Assembly: GCA_007833815.1 (NCBI GenBank)
Contig: CP033464.1
Location: 1,621,501-1,685,500, forward strand
Length of the DNA: 64,000 bases
Source: Brevibacillus laterosporus
GTDB taxonomy: Bacteria > Bacillota > Bacilli > Brevibacillales > Brevibacillaceae
Direction: 5' to 3'
Shown here: positions 47,528 to 57,224 of the stretch, one piece after another
How the letters are laid out: every line of letters begins with the position of its first letter
How positions within the stretch are numbered: position 1 is the stretch's first letter
The notes under the pieces: generated by a model
Database searches by the model: none
The model's input: only the letters and a program-made list of their open reading frames with translations
Told to the model about the DNA's origin: nothing
Translations under genes and position numbers: made by a program

Positions 47528-47589
47528 ATATGCAAAAAAAATTGTCGTATTATGTATAAAAAACTTTGCTGCCAATTTTTTTTGCATAT
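47528..47589. promoter_or_regulatory. Inverted activator-site candidates (RocR upstream activating sequence) for rocE
   Basis: ATATGCAAAAAAAATTG (47528-47544) and its exact inverse CAATTTTTTTTGCATAT (47573-47589) face each other, 29 bases apart, upstream of the sigma-54 promoter. The same core recurs before rocD. This fits a site pair for an NtrC-family activator. Confidence 0.6.
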
Positions 47590-47594
47590 GGTAC

Positions 47595-49136
47595 TTACAG
47601 ATTTTCCTGTTGTAAACGACGTAAGCGATATTGCAAACTTTGTCGACTCATTCCTATATGTTCTGCGGTATGGGATATATTTCCTGCAAATTGATCTAAT
47701 ATTTTTCGGAGATAGATCCCCTCAAAGGTGTGTAACACTTCTTTTAATGGTAAAGAATCTTGCTGTAGGAGGTGCAGGGCTTCTTTAACATGAGATTCAT
47801 GTACATGTAGTTCAGTGTTAAAAGCTCCAGTCGTATAAGCCCTAGTAGAATGGATGGATGATAAAGAAGTTCCTTCATGACTTGAAGCCGTTGTTAATGG
47901 AATCCCGGGTATTGGAGCTGTTGTTGTACCAGGTAGTTTACGGCGAATATGATGGAGAGGCAAATGCTCAAGTTGAATGGAGGTTTCTTCTGTCAGCATC
48001 AAATTCATTGCACCTTCAATGAAGTGCTCCAATTCACGAACGTTGCCAGGCCAATCATAATCTCCAAAAAAGCGTTGGACATCTTCGCTTACACCTTCTA
48101 CATCCATTTGAAACAGACGATTATATTTATGGATAAAGTGACTGGTCAAAGTAGGAATATCCTCACGTCGTTCACGCAGTGGTGGAATGAGTAGGGTAAC
48201 GACACCTAAACGGTAATATAAATCTTTCCGCAATTTGTTAGCCGAGATAGCTTCGATGGGATCTTCATTAATGGCGGCAATGATTCGGACGTTGAAAGCT
48301 CGGTCCTTTGTATCACCAATGCGTCGGATGGTTTTTTCTTGCAAGGCGCGCAACAATTTAGCTTGGAGGGACAAGTTAAGAGAATTTAGTTCATCTAAAA
48401 ATAAAGTACCGCCTTCTGCTTGCTCAAAAAGGCCGGGTCGTTCTACTGCTCCTGTAAAGGCACCTTTGGTTGTACCAAATAATAGTCCTTCGATTAAGCT
48501 GTCAGGTAAAGCTGCACAGTTTTGCGAAATAAAAGGGGATTTGGCTCGCATACTTGCATTATGAATACTTTGTACAAACAACTCTTTGCCTGTTCCAGTC
48601 TCGCCTACGATGAGGACGGAGGAAGATGTACGTGCTACTCGATTTGCATGATCAATCATTTCACGAATGGCAGGGCTATTCCCAATAATGCTCGCAAAGG
48701 TATAGCGGGTGCTACCGAGTTCTTTTTTTGCTAGATAATTCTCACGTATCAAACGCTCCATTTTGGTTACATCATTGGCAATTTCCACCGCACCGATATT
48801 CATTCCTTCTCGTTGTAGAGGAAGAGTGTTATTAATCGTAGTAATTTCTTTTCCTTTGCCATTTAAATAGGTTTGTCTGATTTGGCGCAAGCTCTCTCCT
48901 TTTTGTAGAGCTTGAAGCAAGGTGCTTTCTTGATCGGGAGGAAACTGAAATACCTCCAATAGCTTCTTGCCAAGGACATCTTCTTTTTGCATGCCTTCCA
49001 GTTCAGCCATTTTACGATTATATAAAATAGAGGTGCCATCCGCGTCGATAACGTGTACACCTTCGTTCATTTCGTCTAAAATATGAGCAACCATTGCAAG
49101 AAAGGTTGTTCCGTCCATCAAGGGTGACGTGGACAT
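47595..49136 (-). CDS. rocR: Sigma-54-dependent activator of arginine/ornithine catabolism
   Basis: The 513-residue protein has a PAS domain (about 10-130, DEMNEGVHVIDADGTSILYN), an AAA+ sigma-54 interaction domain with Walker A GETGTGKE, the sigma-54 contact loop GAFTGA and Walker B GGTLFLDE, and a Fis-type HTH at the end (ISHTAEHIGMSRQSLQYRL). It resembles RocR of B. subtilis. It should activate rocE and rocD when ornithine or citrulline is present. The linker before the HTH (residues 395-450) is Thr/Ser-rich and longer than usual. Confidence 0.9.
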   Translation of the reverse strand: MSTSPLMDGTTFLAMVAHILDEMNEGVHVIDADGTSILYNRKMAELEGMQKEDVLGKKLLEVFQFPPDQESTLLQALQKGESLRQIRQTYLNGKGKEITTINNTLPLQREGMNIGAVEIANDVTKMERLIRENYLAKKELGSTRYTFASIIGNSPAIREMIDHANRVARTSSSVLIVGETGTGKELFVQSIHNASMRAKSPFISQNCAALPDSLIEGLLFGTTKGAFTGAVERPGLFEQAEGGTLFLDELNSLNLSLQAKLLRALQEKTIRRIGDTKDRAFNVRIIAAINEDPIEAISANKLRKDLYYRLGVVTLLIPPLRERREDIPTLTSHFIHKYNRLFQMDVEGVSEDVQRFFGDYDWPGNVRELEHFIEGAMNLMLTEETSIQLEHLPLHHIRRKLPGTTTAPIPGIPLTTASSHEGTSLSSIHSTRAYTTGAFNTELHVHESHVKEALHLLQQDSLPLKEVLHTFEGIYLRKILDQFAGNISHTAEHIGMSRQSLQYRLRRLQQENL

Positions 49137-49243
49137 AGCATTTCACCTCATTCAGTATTTTCATCAATTTGTGTAGTCATTCTATCATAGATGCAGTGAG
49201 GTGCAAAATATTTTGGCTTTAAAAACTGTTTGAAAATGATTTG

Positions 49244-49326
49244 TGCAAATTTTTTTTGCATAATAAGATTATTTAGTGCCAGAAAAGCTTGTTTCTTCAG
49301 GTTTTTTGCTGGCATAAAAAATGCAT
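49244..49326 (+). promoter_or_regulatory. Activator site and sigma-54 promoter of rocD
   Basis: The palindromic TGCAAATTTTTTTTGCATA (49244-49262) repeats the motif seen before rocE. Downstream, CTGGCATAAAAAATGCAT (49309-49326) matches the sigma-54 -24/-12 consensus with GG and GC 12 bases apart. It lies 37 bases before the rocD start. Confidence 0.75.
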
Positions 49327-49362
49327 AAGGTTATTCTCAGGTAGATATAGGGAGGGTTATAT

Positions 49363-50553
49363 ATGACAACAACAAAGCAAATCATTGATCAGACAGAACA
49401 GTTCGGAGCGCATAATTATCATCCACTGCCGATTGTTATTTCCAAAGCAGAGGGCGTTTGGGTAGAAGATCCTGAAGGCACTCGCTATTTAGATATGTTA
49501 AGTGCGTATTCTGCCTTGAATCAAGGACATCGCCATCCAAAGATCATTCAAGCACTGAAGGATCAAGCGGATAAGGTAACTTTAACCTCGCGAGCTTTTT
49601 ACAACGACCAATTAGGTCATTTCTATGAAAAAGTTGCTAATTTGACAAGCAAAGACATGGTTATACCGATGAACTCGGGAGCAGAAGCGGTAGAAACTGC
49701 AGTAAAAGCAGTACGTCGTTGGGCGTATGATAGTAAAAAGGTACCAGCTAATCAAGCAGAAATTATTGTTTGTGAAGGGAACTTTCATGGACGTACGATT
49801 ACTATCACCTCTTTTTCTTCTGCGGATGAATACAAACGGGGCTTTGGACCTTTTACACCTGGGTTCAAAATTATCCCGTATGGAGACATTAAGGCATTAG
49901 AAGACGCGATTACGCCTAATACGGCTGCATTTTTGGTGGAACCGATTCAAGGAGAAGCGGGCATCATCATTCCAGAAGAAGGATTCTTACGTGAAGCGCG
50001 TCGTCTATGTGACGAGCACAATGTATTGTTGCTAGCGGACGAAATCCAAACTGGTTTTGGGCGTACAGGAAAAATGTTTGCTACAGACTGGGAAGGTATC
50101 AAAGCAGATATGTACATCATGGGAAAAGCATTGGGTGGAGGAGTATTCCCAATCTCTGCTGTAGCAGCTGATCGTGAGGTACTGGGCGTATTTGAACCAG
50201 GTTCGCACGGGTCTACCTTTGGAGGAAATCCACTAGGCTGTGCAGTAGCAGTGGCGGCGCTCGAAGTGTTGGAAGAAGAAGGTCTAGTGGAACGCTCTCT
50301 AGAGCTTGGAGCATATTTTATGGAAAAAATAAAAGAGATTAAGAACCCTCATATTAAAGACGTTCGTGGTAAAGGCTTGTTTATTGGATTAGAGCTAGAT
50401 ACAGAAGCTCGTCCATATTGTGAAAAACTAAAAACCTTGGGCTTGCTGTGCAAGGAAACACATGATACGACTATACGTTTTGCCCCGCCTCTTGTCATTA
50501 GTAAGGAAGAGCTGGATTGGGCGATTGAGCGAATTAAGCAAGTATTGGCGTAA
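49363..50553 (+). CDS. rocD: Ornithine aminotransferase
   Basis: The 396-residue class III aminotransferase has the PLP Lys in [13 protein letters not shown], the conserved [11 protein letters not shown] loop and the N-terminal [19 protein letters not shown] typical of ornithine-oxo-acid aminotransferases. It converts ornithine to glutamate semialdehyde. An AGGGAGG site precedes the ATG. A sigma-54 promoter and the divergent rocR place it in the Roc regulon. rocA, rocF and rocG are not in the window. Confidence 0.94.
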   Translation: MTTTKQIIDQTEQFGAHNYHPLPIVISKAEGVWVEDPEGTRYLDMLSAYSALNQGHRHPKIIQALKDQADKVTLTSRAFYNDQLGHFYEKVANLTSKDMVIPMNSGAEAVETAVKAVRRWAYDSKKVPANQAEIIVCEGNFHGRTITITSFSSADEYKRGFGPFTPGFKIIPYGDIKALEDAITPNTAAFLVEPIQGEAGIIIPEEGFLREARRLCDEHNVLLLADEIQTGFGRTGKMFATDWEGIKADMYIMGKALGGGVFPISAVAADREVLGVFEPGSHGSTFGGNPLGCAVAVAALEVLEEEGLVERSLELGAYFMEKIKEIKNPHIKDVRGKGLFIGLELDTEARPYCEKLKTLGLLCKETHDTTIRFAPPLVISKEELDWAIERIKQVLA

Positions 50554-50580
50554 AACCAAAGAAGAGCTACTTATATAAGG

Positions 50581-50610
50581 AAAAGAGCCAGGTGTTCTGG
50601 CTCTTTTTTT
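50581..50610 (+). terminator. Terminator of rocD
   Basis: An AAAAGAGCCA/TGGCTCTTTT-type stem (with a short loop) is followed by T residues. Confidence 0.85.
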
Positions 50611-50647
50611 GTTAGAATTTGTCTATTATTTTTCCCCTTCTTCTTGT

Positions 50648-51219
50648 TTATTTCTGCTTACTATCCGTGAGGTTTACTTTCCAATCGACATTTGTATATT
50701 TCTTTTCCGCAAGGCGATACTTTATAGTCAGCTCTTTTGGCATCTTGGTGAGGTCAGGAATGGTTAAAGTTTCCTTAGATGACTGATATATAGGATAGTA
50801 TTTCCCTATTTCATCAATTGCTCCCCAAATCGATGTATTCACAACGTTCTCTCCCAAAACACTTTCTATGTCAATAATTGCACTCTTCTCTTCAATATCC
50901 ACTTTAAAATTTTTAAAATAGGTATTTTTTTGCCTTCTTTATCTGTGGCATCTAACAGAACGGCGACTCGCAACGTATCTGCCATTAATTCTTTTGCTTC
51001 TATAGTAATCCCTAGTTGCGTTACTTTTTTATTTAGTTTTTGAACATATCCCTGTGTAGCGGCATTTTTTAATCCTATGTCAGCTTTTTTATTATCCGAA
51101 AATAAACGATGCACATTAATGGGGTGATATGCTCCATGCGTCTTTCTACGTCTTGGATAAACGTTTCACAGAGAGGTGGAATGTCCATGTCCACAAGGGC
51201 TTCCTCCCAATTCTCCCAG
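50648..51219 (-). pseudogene. Broken DUF4179-type (anti-sigma-like) protein gene
   Basis: Three frames together give a decayed protein: N-terminal NWEEALVDMDIPPLCETF, then a middle part with VQKLNKKVTQLGITIEAKEL, a DUF4179 hallmark, then KVDIEEKSAIIDIESVLGE to the stop at 50648. The last switch is at an A7 run (minus strand GCAAAAAAATAC near 50927-50935), a one-base slip. The transmembrane segment expected between the first two parts is absent. DUF4179 proteins are often anti-sigma factors, but no sigma-factor gene lies beside it. Confidence 0.6.
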
Positions 51220-51318
51220 GTTACAAGATTGCTAGGATGTTCGTTTTTTGAAAAAATTTTTTAAAAGGATGTTGTATGCTATCATAACCATGAGACTACG
51301 TGAGCGGAGGAGAAAAGA

Positions 51319-52149
51319 ATGACGTTACGCATAACAGATGGAGCTGTATTGGCAAACGGAGTTGTAAAGCCTTGGTTGGGACTTGGCGTCTATAAAGCAG
51401 ATGACGGTACTGAGGTGGAACAAGCTATTCATATGGCGTTAGAGGCTGGCTATCGCAGTATTGATACAGCGGCAGTGTATGAAAATGAAGCAGGAGTCGG
51501 AAAAGCGATTAGGGACAGTAAGATTCCACGTGAAGAGATTTTTGTCACGACAAAGGTTTGGAACACGGAGCAAGGATATGAGTCAACCTTGCAAGCCTTT
51601 GATACGAGTCTCAAAAAATTAGGCCTAGATTATATTGACTTATATCTGGTGCACTGGCCAGTTCCCGGGAAATATAAAGAGACGTGGAGAGCCTTGGAAA
51701 CTCTTTATAAAAATGGGCTTGTCCGTTCAATTGGTGTAAGCAATTTTCACATTCATCATTTAGAAGATTTGCTGTCAGTGTGTGAAGTGAAACCAATGCT
51801 CAATCAGATAGAGATGCATCCATATTTGATCCAGAAAGAACTACGTCAGTACTGCGAACAGCATGGGATTTATGTAGAGGCATGGCGCCCGCTGATGCGA
51901 GGTAATCTAGAGGTTCCTCAACTGCAAGAACTGGCAGAGCGCTATCAGAAAACACCTGCCCAAATCGTACTGCGCTGGGATTTGCAGCATAAGGTATTGG
52001 TAATACCCAAATCTGTACGAAAAGAACGGATCATTGAAAATGCGGATTTGTTTGATTTTGAACTTACGGATGAAGATATGGCTATGTTAGACGGCTTGAA
52101 TCGCAATCAACGGTTTGGACCTGATCCCGATCATTTTGATTATAAATAA
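51319..52149 (+). CDS. Aldo/keto reductase (YvgN/YtbE type)
   Basis: The 276-residue protein is a complete AKR barrel with the tetrad Asp (RSIDTAAVYENE), Tyr (same segment), Lys (FVTTKVWN) and His (LYLVHWPVPG). The NADPH-site segment is VIPKSVRKERIIENADLFDF. Relatives reduce methylglyoxal and other aldehydes. A GGAGGAG site precedes the ATG. Monocistronic. Confidence 0.93.
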   Translation: MTLRITDGAVLANGVVKPWLGLGVYKADDGTEVEQAIHMALEAGYRSIDTAAVYENEAGVGKAIRDSKIPREEIFVTTKVWNTEQGYESTLQAFDTSLKKLGLDYIDLYLVHWPVPGKYKETWRALETLYKNGLVRSIGVSNFHIHHLEDLLSVCEVKPMLNQIEMHPYLIQKELRQYCEQHGIYVEAWRPLMRGNLEVPQLQELAERYQKTPAQIVLRWDLQHKVLVIPKSVRKERIIENADLFDFELTDEDMAMLDGLNRNQRFGPDPDHFDYK

Positions 52150-52213
52150 GTGTGCAATATACAAAAAAACATTTCACGTGTCCTTAGATAGGAGCGTGCA
52201 ATGTTTTTTGCTG

Positions 52214-52483
52214 TTAAAGGGGAATTTGATCAAAACGATACCGATTGATACTAGCATTTTTATCTGTGACCAGGGTTCGTGGCTGACTGACCCCCAACAA
52301 GATGTACTCGTCCGTAAAGCAAATTCCACGTGGATAACCTGGATGATATAACTTATGAATATGGTCATTCTCTTGTATCAAAAGACATTGTAGGCCCGAA
52401 TTGCATACATATCGACAGTTACCCTCTTGTTTGGGAGAGTGTGGATCAGTCAGTGTGGTCCAGAGTTTTTCAGACTTGTACAA
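52214..52483 (-). pseudogene. Fragment resembling a DUF4915-type protein
   Basis: The minus-strand frame reads like coding sequence (IHKLYHPGYPRGICFTDEYI followed by ILLGVSQPRT) and resembles the C-terminal blade of DUF4915/TIGR03032-type proteins. It is only about 90 codons, with no ribosome site and no matching N-terminal part upstream. It is likely a leftover. The remaining 52150-52798 gap shows only the hairpin at 52633. Confidence 0.35.
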
Positions 52484-52632
52484 GAAGGTAAGAAGAAATA
52501 TATATAGAATTTTCGGATAACTATTAAAAAGGGCCGCTTCATATACTCAAAATAATTTTATATTCACTTAATATTCTGTGTCTGCATTTTAAAATCATTT
52601 AGTACCAAAAATCACAATTATAATGGTTTTGT

Positions 52633-52674
52633 AAATAGCAAAAAGTTCCTTTGATTAAGGAACTTTCTGCTATT
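52633..52674. terminator. Hairpin upstream of the toxin genes
   Basis: AAATAGCA...AGTTCC pairs with GGAACT...TGCTATTT around a short loop. It lacks a long T run, so terminator activity is uncertain. Confidence 0.4.
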
Positions 52675-52798
52675 TATTCAAAAAAAAACGAATGATAAAG
52701 TAATATTACAAAAAAATAATGAAAAAAATTCCAGCCATAAAGAAATATGCTCTATGTTGGAAAATTCATTACATCTACAATAGAAAAGAGTCGATACG

Positions 52799-55267
52799 AT
52801 GAAGTTACCTAAAATGTATAAGTGTTTACTGGCAACTGCACTCCTTGGTCCATTCACCACCTATCCAGAAATATCACATGCGGCATCAAGCGAGAAAGAA
52901 GTAATAAATGAACAAGACGCTAATTTTAAAGGCTTATTGGGCTACTATTTTAATGATAAAGAGTTAAAAGAAACCGCTCTGATTTCGAATTCAGAGTCTG
53001 GTGATTTATCCGTTGATAATGATCAAATCGATGATATGCTACCTGATGAATTAAAACAATTTCAATCCGCTATGTGGACAGGATTTATAAAAGCAGGAAA
53101 ATCAGGTAAATACACTTTCTCCACGTCAGATAATGACCACACCATGTTATGGATAGATAATCAAAAAGTCATCGATCAATCCTCCTCTACTCAAAAAATC
53201 AACCTAGAAAAAGGGAAGCTTTATAAAGTAAAAATAACTTATCAGCCAGAATCCTCTTCAGCTAACGAATTTGGCTTACAGTTAAAATGGATAACTCCTG
53301 CAGGAACTGAAGAAATAATTCCAGAGGGAAATTTACTTCTACCTGACATAAAAAATCAACCAGAGAATGAATCTAGTAGAAAAAAAAGAAGTATTACAGC
53401 AACTTCTGATGACGGAGTTGAAGATAGTGATGGTGACGGCATCCCTGATTCGTTAGAAATCGAGGGATATACCTTAGATGTCAAGAATAAAAAACTTCTC
53501 CTAATGCCTTGGATTGAAAAGGTCCATGGAAAAAAAGTAACGAAATTTGGAGAACCGTTAACAAAATATACATCCTCACCTATGAAATGGAGCACAGCTT
53601 CTGATCCATATAGCGATTTCGCGAAAGTATCAGGAATCATTGATAAGAAGGTACAAGTGAAACATCCGTTACTTGCTGCGTATCCTAATTTACAGGTCCA
53701 TATGGACAAATTCATTATCTCGAAAAATAGAAATGAAGCGCTTGAAAATGGTGGGAATACAAATAGCACAATCAGTGGAAGTACTTCTACAAGCAATACT
53801 CATTCAACAGAAGCTTCTGTTGGAGCTGAACTTAAGGTTTCCTTATTAGACTTTGGTGGAAGTGTATCCACTAATTTTAGCGACAGCAATTCACAAACAG
53901 TAACGATAGATCATTCGAGTTCTGAGAGTTTGGGAAAGAACTGGTCCAAGAGCATAGGCTTAAATGCAGGAGAAGCTGCCTATTTTAATGCGAATATCCG
54001 ATATGTTAATAATGGTACGGCCCCTATCTATGAAGTAGCACCAACTACTTCACTCGTACTGGGTAATAACGACACCATTGCAACAATTAAAGCAAAAGAA
54101 AACCAACTTGCAAATGTAGTGTTACCAGACCGTTTTTATCCAAGTAAAGATCAAGCAGCCATTTCCCTACAAACCAAAGACGATTTTGGTTCTAGTCCCA
54201 TCACAATCAATAAAGATCAACTTGATAGACTAGAGCAGACAAGACAGATGCGATTAGAAACAGATCAAGTCTCAGGTTATGTAGGAGTGGTTGATCCTAA
54301 AACAAAATTGGTATCAGTCGATAAAGATAAGCAATGGAGTCATATTATCCCTCAAATTGAGGAAACAACTGCTCGATTGATCTTAAAAACACCAGACGAT
54401 TCAGAGATAGAAAGACGAGTAGCCGCCGTTGATCCTGATGACATGATCGAACAAACGAAGCCAGATGTTACATTAAAAGAAGCGCTCAAATTAGCTTTTG
54501 GGTTTGAAGACAAGAACGGAAAATTATATTACAAAAATACTAGTATAGATGATTTTAAATTGGTGTTTGATGAAGAAACAGCTGAAAATATAGAAAAACA
54601 ATTAGAAGACATGGAAACAGAAAATATCTATGACGTCCAATTACATGCTCGAATGAATATACTAATCTCACCGAAGAAGGATGAACCTATTGTTGATGTT
54701 GAGGTATCTGGCTGGGAAACAATAGATGGAGAAGAGTATTACTATAGATTTGATGAGATGCAAACTGGTTGGCAAACGATAGATGGGAAAAAGTATTATT
54801 TTAAGGAAAATGGTGTGCTAGTACCCAGCAGAGTAATTGAGGATGGTACCTATCAAATAAAAACAGCAGTAAAGAATACAAGTCTAGTTGATTGGAATAG
54901 AAGCGATAATAATATTACTGTGTGGGAAACGAGCAATGGAAGTAATCAAAAATGGAAATTAGAATATGATAACTCTCATAAAGCTTATGTGATTAGAAGT
55001 TTAGAAAATAACGATAAAATTATGGCTTGGAATGCTTATCAGGATTCAACTAATGTATTTGCTACACAGTTTGAAGGGAAGGCAGAACATTTTTGGATTC
55101 CTGAATTGATAGATAATGGTTTCTATATTTTAAAAAACAAGAAAGACCCTACTAAAGTGTTAGATGTAGATGGTTCGGCTACTTCAAACGGGTCCAACAT
55201 TCAGGTACGTGATTATAAAGGCACTGATAATCAAAAGTGGAAATTAGAACAAATGAAAGCAAATTAA
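52799..55267 (+). CDS. Protective-antigen-like binary toxin translocation component with ricin-type lectin C-terminus
   Basis: The 822-residue secreted protein has a signal peptide ending near residue 28 and a PA14 domain (about 38-185). A furin-type cleavage site RKKR (194-197) comes next, followed by a calcium-binding loop (DSDGDGIPD, 209-217). PA-like pore-forming domains run from about 220 to 625. The pore region keeps NANIRYVNNGTAPIY, SLVLGNNDTIATIKAKENQL and DDFGSSPIT; Phe463 matches the position of the anthrax phi-clamp Phe. Where anthrax PA has its receptor-binding domain, this protein carries two short cell-wall-binding-like repeats (GWETIDGEEYYYRF, GWQTIDGKKYYF) and a ricin-type beta-trefoil (about 682-820). 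It likely forms the pore that admits the partner encoded next, with lectin-based cell recognition inferred. Closest known relatives are anthrax PA and Vip1-type proteins. Confidence 0.88.
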   Translation: MKLPKMYKCLLATALLGPFTTYPEISHAASSEKEVINEQDANFKGLLGYYFNDKELKETALISNSESGDLSVDNDQIDDMLPDELKQFQSAMWTGFIKAGKSGKYTFSTSDNDHTMLWIDNQKVIDQSSSTQKINLEKGKLYKVKITYQPESSSANEFGLQLKWITPAGTEEIIPEGNLLLPDIKNQPENESSRKKRSITATSDDGVEDSDGDGIPDSLEIEGYTLDVKNKKLLLMPWIEKVHGKKVTKFGEPLTKYTSSPMKWSTASDPYSDFAKVSGIIDKKVQVKHPLLAAYPNLQVHMDKFIISKNRNEALENGGNTNSTISGSTSTSNTHSTEASVGAELKVSLLDFGGSVSTNFSDSNSQTVTIDHSSSESLGKNWSKSIGLNAGEAAYFNANIRYVNNGTAPIYEVAPTTSLVLGNNDTIATIKAKENQLANVVLPDRFYPSKDQAAISLQTKDDFGSSPITINKDQLDRLEQTRQMRLETDQVSGYVGVVDPKTKLVSVDKDKQWSHIIPQIEETTARLILKTPDDSEIERRVAAVDPDDMIEQTKPDVTLKEALKLAFGFEDKNGKLYYKNTSIDDFKLVFDEETAENIEKQLEDMETENIYDVQLHARMNILISPKKDEPIVDVEVSGWETIDGEEYYYRFDEMQTGWQTIDGKKYYFKENGVLVPSRVIEDGTYQIKTAVKNTSLVDWNRSDNNITVWETSNGSNQKWKLEYDNSHKAYVIRSLENNDKIMAWNAYQDSTNVFATQFEGKAEHFWIPELIDNGFYILKNKKDPTKVLDVDGSATSNGSNIQVRDYKGTDNQKWKLEQMKAN

Positions 55268-55350
55268 GTTGTCAGTCAACATTTGTACAAGGAAATGAAC
55301 ATGAAGGTCATTGCTGAACCTCCCGATATCCTATAGATGTCAAAAATGGT

Positions 55351-55397
55351 CCCTCTTTTCCATAGTAATCACATAATAGATTTACTAAAAAAGAGGG
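55351..55397 (+). terminator. Hairpin between the two toxin genes
   Basis: CCCTCTTTT...AGTAATC pairs with GATTTACT...AAAAGAGGG, followed by CTGTTTTCTT. It may end or attenuate transcription of the first toxin gene; the two genes are 242 bases apart. Confidence 0.5.
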
Positions 55398-55509
55398 CTG
55401 TTTTCTTCCTTTGTCGAGGACACTGATAAACGAGTGATTTATTCCTCGATGGAGATACAAAAGACTCTACTACCTTCGGGGGTTCCACTACATGTAAGGA
55501 GGAATTTAG

Positions 55510-57012
55510 ATGACACACAGAAATAAAATGCTAAAAGTCCTGAGTACAACTGCTATGCTGTTGGCTTTAACAGCCACTTCTCCAGCGTTTTCCTATATTA
55601 CTCATGCGGCAAATGGAATACATGATGTAGAAGATAAAAAGAAAGAGGATAAAGAAAAAAAAGATAAAGAGGATAAAGAAAAGAAAGAGAGAGAGAAAAA
55701 ATCCAGAGAAGAAAGAATGAAAGAAATTAGTAAAGGAATTGTAACAACTGAGGTTAGCAGTGAAGAAAAACAGCGATTACAAGATACCCAAGCACTATTA
55801 AACAAACTTTCGCCTGAAGTATTGGAGATGTATGAAAAGGTGGGAGGAAAAATTCATCTGACAGATAAAAATATTGCAGAAAATTCTACTCTCCAGGATA
55901 TCAGTGAAAAAGATAAACAGATAAAAGATAGCGAAGGAAATGAAGTTTCCTTAGATTCTCATTTTGTATTTTCAATAGGTGGTAAAAACCCAGCTCTGAT
56001 TATACATACAGAAGAGTATTCGGAAAGCCACACCAAAAGCAAAGAGGTATATTATGAGGTAGGAAAAGCAATCGCTCGTGACACGTTAGGTGAAAGTGCT
56101 TTTGTAAATGAAACGTTTTTAGATGCTGTACATCAAGCAAAAGCAGACGAAGATGCAAGCGCGTTACTCCTTTCACATCTACCTCCTCATGAAGGTGAGT
56201 ATGATACCACATATGTGAAAGAACACACCAATGAATTTCGAGAGGTGTTTGCACAGGCCTTTTCGTATTATTATGAACCTAGTTATCAACCTGTATTAAA
56301 AGCTTATGCACCAGAAATGTTTAGGTACATGGATGACATGAGCAAAAAAGGATTTAATGAAATTAATACTCAATTAAAGGAAAAACAAACAACTCCATTA
56401 GACTTTAAAAGTGATATAGATGCTGCTAAAGAATTTGGAGCTACAATAAAACTTTCGGATACTGTAGTGACAAAAGAAGACAAAAAATTTATGGACGGTT
56501 ATGTAGCATATGGCCCAATGTTAAATAGGATTTTAAGAGGGGTTGACAAACATCCCGGAATTTCTGATATTGATATGTTCATTCATGGGATCGATAGTCT
56601 CTTTAAAAAAGAAGAAGCAAAGCTTCCTAATGATCTTATTGTATATCGAAGAACTGATGAGAGGGAATTTGCTCTTCCAGCTGGGTCTCTATTCACCAAG
56701 GATGGAAATGTTAATCACGATGCAATTAATAAACTAAAGAAATTGGAAGGTAAAATAAAAACGGATAAAGGGTTTATTAGCACATCACTAGCTCTTAATA
56801 ATGTTCCTTTAGGTGGAAATCAGGAATCAATCCTGATACAAATGAAACTTCCAAAAGGGACTCCTGCAATTTACATGGATAATAGCTGGCTCGAGTTATT
56901 ATTAAAGAGAGATTCTTCTTATAAAATTATAAATGTTAAAGGTATTGTTGTAAATGATAAGATCGTCGTCAATATAGAAACTGAGCTAGTACCAGAAAAA
57001 CAGAAAAAATAA
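55510..57012 (+). CDS. Lethal-factor-like PA-binding domain fused to an ADP-ribosyltransferase (Certhrax-like)
   Basis: The 500-residue secreted protein has a signal peptide (cleavage after THA, about residue 33), a Lys/Glu-rich segment (43-70), an N-terminal domain strongly like anthrax lethal/edema factor PA-binding domain (VLEMYEKVGGKIHL, VYYEVGKAIARDTL, EVFAQAFSYYYEP, YAPEMFRYMDDM), and a C-terminal R-S-E-type ADP-ribosyltransferase. The active-site elements are Arg380 (VYRRTDE), STS 424-426 and Glu462. The residue two before Glu462 is Trp, whereas most members have Gln or Glu. Architecture matches Certhrax of Bacillus cereus. The adjacent PA-like gene is the expected delivery partner. 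Target protein unknown. A strong AAGGAGG precedes ATG 55510. Confidence 0.87.
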   Translation: MTHRNKMLKVLSTTAMLLALTATSPAFSYITHAANGIHDVEDKKKEDKEKKDKEDKEKKEREKKSREERMKEISKGIVTTEVSSEEKQRLQDTQALLNKLSPEVLEMYEKVGGKIHLTDKNIAENSTLQDISEKDKQIKDSEGNEVSLDSHFVFSIGGKNPALIIHTEEYSESHTKSKEVYYEVGKAIARDTLGESAFVNETFLDAVHQAKADEDASALLLSHLPPHEGEYDTTYVKEHTNEFREVFAQAFSYYYEPSYQPVLKAYAPEMFRYMDDMSKKGFNEINTQLKEKQTTPLDFKSDIDAAKEFGATIKLSDTVVTKEDKKFMDGYVAYGPMLNRILRGVDKHPGISDIDMFIHGIDSLFKKEEAKLPNDLIVYRRTDEREFALPAGSLFTKDGNVNHDAINKLKKLEGKIKTDKGFISTSLALNNVPLGGNQESILIQMKLPKGTPAIYMDNSWLELLLKRDSSYKIINVKGIVVNDKIVVNIETELVPEKQKK

Positions 57013-57051
57013 ATTATATCTCAAATAAAAAAGTCGTCTACAAAATATCTA

Positions 57052-57150
57052 TCAAGAATCTTGTATAGTCAGTCTTATCACTGACCACAGAGGCAATTGC
57101 AGGATATGGCTCAATTTTTCTTGGTGTGCTACCTTAAACGTATGAGACAT
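57052..57150 (-). other. Short minus-strand frame with a ribosome site (32 codons)
   Basis: The frame starts MSHTFKVAHQEKLSHILQLP and has AAAGGAGAA before it. It looks like the N-terminus of a transposase-like protein cut short, perhaps a relic of a mobile element beside the toxin genes. No inverted repeats were recognised. The rest of 57013-57224 holds only an imperfect hairpin near 57165-57200. Confidence 0.25.
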
Positions 57151-57224
57151 GCTGGATTCTCCTTTGTGTAGAAGTGGTTGGTGGTACTTCTATTTTTACA
57201 CAGAGAGAAGATAGCTGTCTCTTT

